Shown in pieces: positions 26,037 to 37,555 of a stretch of DNA of 64,000 nt (position 1 is the first letter of the stretch; the number at the start of each line of letters is the position of its first letter). The stretch lies in assembly GCF_002443255.2 (NCBI RefSeq), contig NW_019211456.1, positions 51,768,486 to 51,832,485 on the forward strand, read 5' to 3'. The notes below the pieces were generated by a model that had not been told where the DNA came from, ran no database searches, and worked only from the letters and a program-made list of their open reading frames with translations. The translations under genes and the position numbers were made by a program. The DNA comes from Varroa destructor (Eukaryota > Arthropoda > Arachnida > Mesostigmata > Varroidae).

Positions 26037-29000
26037 GTCGGTATCTTCAGGCATCTGGCCCATATTGAATTATATACATAGATAATCTAGCATGATTTGT
26101 ATTCAAAATAGATTTTGCATATATACATTTTCCCTATGAACTGAGAATATCCTGAAAAGCTATACATACAGCTTTCAGCTCAGTTAATAAAATGACTACT
26201 GTGAATGTTTACGCCGTTAGAAAAGGACCGAAACAAGTTTCTCTGACCATAATAATAGTGGTAGTTTTCCAAAGGGTGCAGCACGTTCAGTACCTTAGAT
26301 TAAAGTATCGATCAAATTGCGAAAAATGTTTATATCAGGTAGGTGTCACGGAGAGTTTGAATTCTATGTTCATGTTGAAACCATCGTATTCGACTGAAGC
26401 GAACGCAGTACAAAAACGGATGGATAAACATACGATTGGATAAATCATTATAGGGTCCCAGGACGGACGCAACGCAGAAGCAGCGACGACCTTCTCGGTA
26501 ACGATTGACCTTTCACAATACAATAAAGTGATCTCTAATGACGGGAGCGTTATATGCTCCGTCGTCAGTTCTTCCTCAACTCCATATGATCCAGGCGACG
26601 TTCGTGAAAGAAGAGAGGATCTGAGTGAAATAGATGTCTCGAAGCCGTCGACAATCTACGGCACCATCGCCACAGAAATCCACGGACTGATTGAACGCCA
26701 GAAGGAGAAGGACAAGGAAAGAGAGTCACCGAGAAGAATGTCGCCCAGGAAAAGCTTGCAGCTCAGCCTCAAAGACCTGGAGGAGCACATCACGAAGATT
26801 ATCTCGCAGAACGCTGCAATTGTGGAGACCGATCCACTCTACAGAAAGATCTCGAGGGATTCTAAAGCTTCTACACGAAGATTCAGTTCCTTCGATTTGG
26901 GTCGATCTAAATTCCAAACGGCACTTCTTGCAGGTAAGAATGGGCGTAGAGTGTATTTTATTTTTGTTTTTGATACAGGTTCTAAGAAAATAAAATTATA
27001 TTTTGTTCTTTAACTTTATCTATACGGAACTCCTTACTCAAAAGGTGGCAGCTCTAATCCACGACGTATATCTAGCGTCGAAGTGCCCATGTGGCCACGA
27101 GAGCATCGAGAACCGCGCGAATGGCGAGAATCGAACCCCGACGGCAGCAGTAGCGGAAGTATCATCAAAGATCTCCTACTCAAGTCTAGGGTTCCCTTTC
27201 CGCCGCCGGCGACAGCCGATACGTCTGAGAGCTTCCCGTGTCCGACGTGTCGTGCCAGTTTCACTACTCAGGAACTACTACACCTTTATCCGAATTGCTC
27301 AGGTGGCATTGCAGCGAGTGCAGCGCCTTCTCAGGCATGCCCCACCAACACCACCTCGACGGCATCGGCTGTTAGTGAATGGCCCGAAGACCATATAGAA
27401 GAGCGTCACGTTTCGGTACGTTCATGCATATTTGTGTTCATTTTCAGCGAATTTCTCCATTTATCAGAACTGAAATGTGCATTTTTATTAGACTTCTTAC
27501 ATAAGTTCTCGGATGCGTAATGACTTTTTGATATAAATTCGAATGCCCCACAAATTCACAATGCAGAACCACCAACCTTTGTCAATTGCACACTCAGATG
27601 TTGAGGGAGTTTGTTCTGCGTCCACCGATATACAATTGGATCTCTTTCACTGGTGTTCATTAGGAATTCAAGTGTCTTTATTAGTAAATAACCCACATCC
27701 TATGGGAGTAAACTGTGTGTAAGGCGTAATTATCTATTTTTACTTATGAAACCACTGAACTAATTGCTTTGAAAAACAAGTCTCAAATATTACTAGATGC
27801 AAATAAATCGGACGCTAGATATTATCCGCAGGTTTCGCTTGTCCCAATTCGAATTCAGCGCGTCTTTAAGAGCATAGTTAAGATATATGGACATTTGAAC
27901 AACATTAACATGGTATTCGCTATATACGGCTGTGCACAAAGCACCGGCTGACCTGAGGACCTTCGACTCGTATAGTTGCGATGTTAAGTCTCCTTAGGGT
28001 AGTTGATTTCCGTAATGTCGAACTAGACAATGCGACAGAGAATCCAAACAAGTTTGTCAGGCCAAGACAAACAATTGCGAGTAAAACAATATTATGCCAG
28101 TCTCGTTTATGACATTTTTAGGGAGCTCAAAGAACTACGACAGCTGCGGAACCTAACATGACTGAGGATAGAGCACAAATTAGTACTTGGCGATGTTTTC
28201 TAGGAAAGCATGCAACCTCTTCCATGACTTATTTTTATCAAAAGGGACTCGGATAACAATCATTTACTACAATTCCATCGGGTATAAAAACAAATCTAAA
28301 AGACAAGCCGATTAGGTAGGAAAGATTCAATAAAATAGAGCTTTTGTTATTCTAGTATAAATGTACGCATAAGGATTAGGTTTTAATTTTATAACAAATA
28401 GCTAGATAAGACTCTGCAAAGGTTACTTAAAGTAGTGTTTGTAGTGCATGTCTTACACGCAAAAAGCATTGCACTTTATCAAATATAGATTATAATCAAT
28501 CAAATCGATTTCAGGTTCTGCTATACGCATAGCTCAGTAATATTTTTTTATTCTCAGTCTCGTAATCGCTTCAGCATATGGTTGAACTTGAGAATGGTCG
28601 GCGTACAATGTAGTGATTTATTATTATATTGCGTAGTAGTAACTTAATAACCTTAATCACTGGGCAGGTGATTAAGAGGTCGGACGTTACACCATTGAAA
28701 AAGCGCAAGTTCTCAGAACCTGCGTATATACACTCGACGGATCCAGCCGCTGCGTTCCCGCTATTAGATAAATCAACGTCAAGTGTGGGAGGGTCGTCAC
28801 AGAGCTCAACCCAATTCTCAGTACCTGTTATCGTTACAACTCCAGCTAGTCCCGAACCCCACGAAACTAGCGACACCAAGCGGAACGGTAAGCCATCTAT
28901 CAGTCGAGCAATCGATGTGATACGTTTATAGGCTCTCTCCAGTTGCAGCTTGCGAAACCTGTACACACAAATCACATAAGTAACAGGCAACCCTCGTTTT

Positions 29001-32000
29001 GCCATAACGGTAGGCCATCAACTTATATCTCTATTATTAGTCGTCGTTTTAGTACTTAGAGTTTCGATAAGAGTCATTACCAAGTATGCAAGTGTCGTTG
29101 CCTGTCTAGTGCTTACTTCTTTCGTTTTGCTCGGCAGCGCCGTCGGCAGTAACTGATGGGTCCTCAAGGATCATCACTCCAGTAGCAGACCTGGTTTCGG
29201 TTACAACGCTGCCAACAACAGCATCAATAACAACCACAAGCGCAACAGCCACGTCCGCATCAGAGGAATCCCCGACTTTAACCTCTACGCCGCCCACCGT
29301 GAGCCGATCTATTGTCACCACGACGTTTACAACGACGCGCCGCTCAGACCTGTCGGTGATGTTTACTCCATGCACGTTTTCGTGTGCACCAGCTGTAATT
29401 AAGCCTGTACGTCCGACGAGTCTTGAGCTTCCCGCGCGGCCGAGCGTCCTGATTGGCTCAAACCTAATCAGTCCGGACACACCCAGACCGCAAAAGGCGT
29501 TCCGCCAGATGTTCATCGATGGTCATGCTTACACAACCCTTGGCCTGAAGGTGTCCACACGCTCGACTTACTGCTGCATTTACCGACCTCAGCCTATGTT
29601 TGTGCTGCAGGAAACGGATCCCCGCTTATCAATGTACTCCAATTGGGTCATGTGTCCGTTCACGGACGAGCTCAAATTAGGTAGGTACGAACACAAAAGG
29701 TAACTTTTCATAACTAATCATATTTTATCTTTGCCTATCCATATTAGCTTAGACCCATATATCGTACCTCGTGATAATACACGTAGTAGTCACTCACTGC
29801 CCGGCATTACTTATCTATCTATCGGTTTATAATACACTGTTTAATACACTTAGAAAAAAAAAGCTGCGTACCTCAATGTTTTCCAGCATTAAAGCACCAT
29901 TACACACAACTATCGCAGCTGCCTTCCGAACTCATTTGCCCCGAACAATTGGGAAGGCTCGTTGAGCTACTTTCTTACTAAATGCATCGAAGATGTAGGC
30001 AATGAAACGGGACCACACGAAAGAAGACGACATACGACATACGAGACGAACATATCCGTTGTACTGTCGGAAAAGTATTGACCGTTTTTCTAGCTAGATG
30101 ACTTTGAAATCGCAGGCGATATGGGTCGCATCGTTTCGGCATTGGTGTGATTTAAAAGCTGACATTTAGCCGTAGTGGATGTGCCTGTGTAAAGTACAAC
30201 ACTACGGCTTCAACAGGTTTGTCTAGATTTAGGTTTAAGTATTAGTTATAGAGATTTCTGAAAACGTTCACTGTATTCTAGAATTTCATTACAAAGAAGG
30301 CACATATGCTGGGCCACGCCCCCAAGAAATGACTCGTTTACGTCAAAATGAGAGAAAACGGATCAAAATATGCGTTTGTCATGGAAATTTCGATGTGAAT
30401 GATGCTCCTCGTACTGCTCGACCAATTACAAGGAAGGTTGGTGTAAAGGCTGAATAAGGCCGATGCGTAAGTAGACATGGCTTCGCCAAGGAACTGAACG
30501 CTTACTACCAGACAGTTTTTATTGGCACACGAGCGAACGCAAAACAATTTACTCGATCGTATTGCCATCTGCGGAACTCTACAGAGACACAATGAAATCA
30601 AGCTATACGAGGATTGATGACGGCTGATAACGAGTCGATCACATACAACAGTAATGTGTAACTAAAAAACTACTGATTCACAATTCGTGACGAAGTCCAG
30701 AGCGACGTCAAACTAGATGATGCCAGGCGAAAAGAATCGTGCATGACGAGTTGCTGCCGCTTATCAAGGCGATTGATTAGCCTTTCTACTATTATCAGCT
30801 AGGTAGAGTACAACGGATCATCGAGGAAATCGAACAGAAGAGGCAATCCCAGGCCACATACATCTTTGAGACGGAACTTAATCGCTTCGGAATTTAATTT
30901 TGATGCATTCGTCGAACAGTTTGGATCTTGCGTCGTTAGAGTATCGTCTGTTTCTTCTGCAATCGTGTTAATTTAGTGTCAATCGAGAGATATAAAAATT
31001 AGTTAGGGCAAAGGACCCGCGACTAAAAAACGGTCTCTTGACAAGCCAATGTATATACATATGTCTATATGCATTCATAAAACATACATTCAATACCACC
31101 ACGTCTTATACAATGACGTGCGTTTGGAGCTGCTCAAGCCGAGTGCCTCTTCACGTATATACTTAGAGCACTATTTGTCATCATTCGCATAAATGTGGCG
31201 CGCGTGCACAGATATCTTCATATACTAACTATCAATAATAATAACAACGATTTGTATCATTATAATTACTGTGCATCTCCCTTTCTAGTGAATTCTTTTC
31301 ACGCGAGAATACGGCTTACCGACCGCTTTCCCAATTCCTGTGACGTCCACTGTATGATTTGCATCGTATATTCCTATAGAGATCTGTTGTCGTTTCTTGA
31401 TGGTTGTTGCCAGCAACAAAGAGTAATGGCAACGACAGGTTCATACCTTTTCCCTTTTTGTTGACTTCTTTAATATACAAGAATAATAAGTGCATCTGGC
31501 TAGAAAAATCATCACGCGATTATAATTAGCGAATTTGCAGCAGCGATTGTACAAAAACGTACGCAACCCTCCGCATCTTGTGACGTCAACTGACGCTCCT
31601 TCTAAGGAAGACTTGTCTTATTTTTTCTTTTCTTGCGGATGCTGATCTCAATCTTAGTCGACCGATGCCGACAGCAACAGTAACAGCAGCGAAACAAATT
31701 AAAGAGCGATAATAAAAAACGGTCAACAGGAATGGCCGTGGTGGTGACTGTGAAAAACAAGAAGCAGTATAACAGTATATATTCACACACACACACACAC
31801 ACACACAAAGCAGGGCACACACTTTACATGGATCGTACTCAAGATGATCGCACGTTGGGGTGCATCAGCCGAAGAGCGAATGAATGATCAAGCAACAGTC
31901 GTCAATTAGCTGACTGACTGACTGACTGACTGACTGACTGACTGACTGACTGACTGTCTGAGGAAGTGGCTAGGCTTTAAGCCCTCAAGAAGGAAACAGG

Positions 32001-35000
32001 AAACTGTGAGCCCTAAACCAACGACAATGTCGTCTCATCCTGGCAGCCAGTCTAGCTTTCTCAGAGACATTCTCGAAAGAGTTTCCGAAGCAGCCGTAAT
32101 AGCTGCTATAGCAGCACTGTAACAGCCCCCCGTCGTCACTATCATCGGAAGGGTACAAACGCCAGCAATTGTGCGCGTGCGTTCATTCGTTCTTCTTCCG
32201 ACTAGCCAATCACTCCTCCCCGCCGTCCGTTTGACCGTGAATGCTGGAGTCAACACCAGCCCTGGTTGCCTTCGGCGTTGCACCACTTTGCTAAGCGGCT
32301 CTTCGTCGTCGCCGCCGCCGTCGTCGTCGTCGTCGTCGTGCTGTTTGTTTTTCGCAACGACAACGATGACACGCCCTTCATACAGCGTATATCTGTGGCT
32401 TTGTTTCCACTGGTATAGATAAATAGATGATCAGGATTATGTCTGCTTTCACTTCGCACTTTCAAAAAATGCGGTGAACGAAAACGTCGCTGACGCCGAG
32501 AGGTCGGTCCGATAACAGCCACAAACGATGACGGATGCCGACAGTGATGTTGGTATATGATGTGCAAATGCTATTGATTGTAAACGGCAAAAGGCGCGCC
32601 TCAGACTTGATTTCCAACTTGTGATAGCTAAATGCCATCAGTGACCCCACGCCTAATCACATCAAGCTCTACATGTACACGCATTTATCGAAAACAAATT
32701 AAAAGGAAAAGCTGTATACTATACGTGCACTAGAATAAGGAGGTAGAAAAAAATCCGAGCGTTACGGCCAAAAATCGAGGGAAAGCGATTATGACGTCAC
32801 GCGCACAAAAATAAATCAACAAATCCAGTCAACAGAGAGCAACGTAGGGCATCAAAGGTAAATAAGCGTTAGAATAGCCCATCACCGTGGCCAGCGGTGT
32901 AACTTGACTAACAAAGTGAGCAAACTAATTTCTAGACGGAGGCGCCACCATTGGCGTTATGTTGCCTTAAGCGCTAGCAATCTAGCACAATATAAGAAGA
33001 CTAGAGAGACAAACAAGCAAGTAAAGAAGCATGTAATCGTCTGCACGTGCATGTGACGGGCGCAGAGTCTGATAGTCGACCTCGTTACTGCTCGCGCGCT
33101 AGCAAACTAGTGAATTTTCACACTCGACTCGCTCGTAGTACCAAATCGGTCATTGCAGTGAAAGTATACCCATAAAATCGCTAATAAATCTCACTCTACG
33201 GATATACACCTTCATTTGTGCGCAACTGTTACTTTAAGTAAAAAAGTTGATGATGCAAAATCAACGAATCTCGTGCGCTAGACGTTTACTCCTTCTATAA
33301 AAGTCGTACACTACAAGATTTGTACATATTTTATATACGTGTTTACGATAAAGATGCAAAAAAAGAAAGAAAAAAGTAGCATCATCGCCTGGGCGGCACC
33401 GAGCGACGCGATACGGCTACTTGATGTTATTTTTTAGTCGTAGCAGCCAACGCCAGCTAATGCAATTGCCTTAGGGGTGCTTCTCGTACAGAAAGAGACC
33501 GTATGTCGTCGTCGTCGTCGCTATTCGGGTATGGTGGTGTACCGTTCTGACGTCATTCAAACCAAACGTTTTCTCGTTTACGATCATCGTAATCGCCGTC
33601 GCCGCTACAGACTATTTATCATAACGAATCGCTAAGATGACCGTCAAAATGCAGGATCATTCTAACAAACGTTTTTATGTGTGTGTATACGCGCACGTGC
33701 GCTAGAAGCACGCGGAAGGGAACGACCGTCTGGTTGAATACATTTAGATAGCTGTTGTTTTGATTTAATTTTGCATGTTACTGACGTCAGTGGACGATTA
33801 ATATTATGAGACAGGTTTTTACCTATAAAATGTGAATGGACGCTGCTGGCAATCGATGCACCGCAAAACGGATTCACTGTATCGTAGAGTAGCAGAAAGA
33901 AACGAACGCGTAATAGTTGACGTTATTGGATACGATTTAAAGTTCATCTCGCTCTTGATAAGTGTCAGTATATAACTATGTGGAAAGCCATATTTTATGG
34001 ACTTTTACGATTCATTCACCCTATGACGCCTTCCGACTCTCGTTGCTTATGGGTGCATCGGTTTCAATTGTAATTAATTACAGGTGTCGAACCAATCGGA
34101 CTGTTGGCCTGCACGGACCACCGCCAGTGGCGGCATGATCAACTGCGGCCGATCTATACGCTGGCCCCACGTGCACCTGCATTGCATGCACCCCTTATGC
34201 ACACTTCCTTATTCCAGCAGCAGCACCAACAAGCTGCTAGTACCAATGCTAATGATAGTGCCGCTTGCCAGGCAGTTGCAGCAGCGTGTCAACGCTCCAG
34301 CGCTGGCATGGCCAGCACGGCGCCACTGCACATGACGCACTCGTCGTACTGGCTCGCCAAAATGGCGACCAAGAAGCACTCCATCACCTCGGACTACTCC
34401 TCGATCAAGGACGATTTCGACAGCTTGCCGCCCTCAAGAAAGGTAAAACAAAATATCATCCTTATCTGCATCGCTAGCATCGGTTAAGACTCACGTAGAA
34501 CCCAGCCTCCCCTTTCTTCTTCGTTCTCTACGTTGTTCTCCTTCATTCTCTTCATCAGCATCACCACTAGTGGACGACAGCGACAATAGCCATTACTAGC
34601 AGCAGCGCGTACCGTCACATTCGACGAGTTCGTTGGCTGCTCTGATTCATTACCGCCACAGTGACAACAAGTAGCAGCTAGCCATCATCCGTGTACTCTA
34701 GACTAGTTCAGTAGTAACTTGAATAGTTATAGAAGCGACGAGCAAGTTACTGGGCGTTACTAGCTGTTGTTTCGGGGTGATGATTATGGTGCCGCTGGTA
34801 ATAGTAATAGCCGTCACGACAATGGCACGTGGTCGAATGGATAACGGTACGTCAGACAGGTTAATGGGGTACGACGGATCTACAAACAGATTATTATATA
34901 CCGTATCATATATAACGTACACATCGAGCTGCTTTCAGTGGTGAAGACTGATGACGCTGAAAAACAACCTTTTGAAAATCCTGAGTTCATAAAAGTTTAT

Positions 35001-37514
35001 CCGGAGTCAGCAATGTATACTAATTGCACAGTAAACTGAAAAATAGTAGGGTAGAACGGGGAGAGGTTTGCCATACGTGCGTCATTAGATGAAACATGGA
35101 CGCCAGGAATGATGACCCTGACTGATGAACACGTTCGCTTTTTAAAAATTGTATAATTAAAGCAGCCATGTAACACATAAGGCGTAGTAATGTGTGAGTA
35201 ACTTAAAAAGGTCATTAGACATCGCTTATTTCTATGTATAGGGTTAAATTTAGAAGTAAGTTTATAATCATAGCCACGGGGATAGGTTTAACAGGGCTGC
35301 GTTCTAGCTTTAACTGGTGAAAGAATCAAACAGAAGACATGTATAAAATTGTCATGATCTTAATAAATTTGGCCTGCATTATCAATCAACATTTAGCAAT
35401 CGACAGTTACGGAGCCAGGATCAGAGCTAGATTCTTCGTCAATAGTCACGGATGAGTCAGCTGTAGAGGAGATTAGCCAGGACGAGGAGTGGCCACGATC
35501 GATGGCCCACGAATACGCCAGGCCAAAACGGGTCAAAATTTGTGAAGGAGGCTACAAATCGAATGAGGACTACACGTATGTGAGAGGCCGCGGTAGAGGA
35601 AAATACGTTTGCGAAGAGTGCGGCATTCGCTGCAAGAAACCCTCAATGTTAAAGAAGCACATACGGTAAGCAACAAAAAAGATACGTGAAAGTGCATTTC
35701 ACATATGATCTACTTCTCAACGACGAATATTCCGTTTGCGAATGTATGTACGTACTGACATTCGCGGCGTTTATATTCAGTTGAAATAGGCAGTAGGTTG
35801 ATCTGTTGAGGATCTGGTGTGAGATCAAAGCTTCAGAATACTGAATAAACGTCGCCTATCGAAGGATGAACTCAAAACATCGTATCAATAAAATCACTAG
35901 ATAGACGTCCCTGACGCTTATCTGGGGATTTTTTGTGTATACCCCATAATAATTGAACCACCTGAAAAAAAAACGCAAAACAATCGGTGTTTGAAACGAT
36001 CTACCAATCTATGCATAGATTTCGTGCCTCGGCAAGGTCAACAGAGTTCGATGGTACATTTAGCTGCAGAAGTTAAGATTGTGTCTGATCTAGAAGGTAG
36101 TTATCCCGGTTCTGCAGAGAGAATACAACCTCTGGAATATTGTACCTTTCAAAACATTGAGGCCCCCCTTGCTATATAACCGTTGTAAGAATGTAGAATT
36201 CTTAAACCATTTATCTGATTCCACTTGATCCGTGGTGAGCTTTTGTTCGATATATGATCTTGTCTGTATATGCCGCGCTTAGCTTATGCTGGTGCCCTTT
36301 CCACTAATCGTCCCTTTCCAAGCTGTTGTTGACATAAACAAGACGAGAACCCGCGATGCAGATTCAGCATCGTTTTCGTTTTGGAGCTTCTGTAACTTGT
36401 TGAGCATTTCGTGATGCGTTGTTATCGAATTGATGCCCGATTCAGCCATTCGCTTGCCGAACCAGGCTAATGAACAGAGATTTCGAATTAAAACACTATC
36501 TAGAATATAGGCAGCTTAAATGAAAAATTCTAACACAGTCAGAAATTGACACTAAAATTCGCGTTCAGGCAGATCAGTTAAGTTCAGTAAATCGCATCAC
36601 TTTAAACTCAAACCTTTGACTGAGCGAAAGATCTGTTTGTGTACTCGCTTTGGCGCGCCATCCCTCACGTAAGATAGAACAGAAAATAATGCCACGTATA
36701 TATTTTCTGCTGTGACCATTTCCTGGCAAACAACACCACTCTCATTTATTTTTCAAAGAGAAACCTCCGTTGAGAACCCAGATATTGATACCATATTCAT
36801 ATTGCGTCTAAAACGTCGGCCCTCCTATCGGTAATGACGTGTCCGCTATATTCGTGTTCGTGTCTGCCCGTATAATGTGGATGCTATCACAAATCGTGAA
36901 AAAAAAAAAAAAAATACCAATGTGTTCCATTACGTGATTCAACTACAAACTGGATGGTGCCCTTGTAAATTTTTGTTGTTAACTTTACTACGAACATCAG
37001 CCAGGTGTACGTGTGTTGTTATTAATTGATATGAAGCCGTTCTACAACACGAACGCATCTATGACGTCTTCTGGGTTAAACAGTTGATTATCCCGACCTG
37101 TTTCTGTCATTTTTGTATCCTGGCACTAGGACACACACCGATCTTCGGCCTTACTTCTGCGCTCACTGCGAGTTTGCCTTCAAGACCAAGGGCAATCTAA
37201 CGAAGCACATGAAGTCCAAAGCGCACCAGAAAAAGTGTGTGGAACTAGGAATCGTACCTGTACCCACGCACATCGATGATTCACATATTGACCACGACCA
37301 ACTCGCCAAACAAGTATGTTTATTCAAAGTCCAGTTAACGAGCCGTATTTCCACCAACAGCGAAAATTAACGTTACAGTAATTCATACAATTTTCAAATA
37401 TGTAAGCCTCTGGGGCATTAAACTACCGCGATCATGTGCTTATCATCCACTTGAGTAATTTGAAAATGGTGCTTCTCTTTGGTTTTATTTGATTTCTGAG
37501 TGCATTGTTGTATT

Positions 37515-37555
<41 letters not shown>

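Larger units (their letters stand above)
29681..34083 (+). other. shn: schnurri intron 5 with CRE cluster and microsatellites
   Basis: Intron of 4.4 kb. The first part (to about 31500) holds nothing recognisable. From 31560 to about 33900 it turns CpG-richer and carries four perfect TGACGTCA sites, (CA)12, (TGAC)11 and (CGT)n repeats, and a donor-like AAG/GTAAAT with its GT at 32860. It could be an enhancer or an internal promoter for a shorter protein starting in exon 6 or 7. Confidence 0.5.

Noticed and set aside
26192..26443. 83-residue frame in schnurri intron 1, considered as the missing N-terminal ZAS exon
   Set aside because: It has one Cys-x2-Cys-like pair but no finger spacing, no histidines in place and no splice sites that keep phase.
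35407..35665. Alternative exon 7 start at 35407 (acceptor ATCGACAG)
   Set aside because: The phase would not match exon 6. The AG before 35397 restores phase 0 and an uninterrupted frame.
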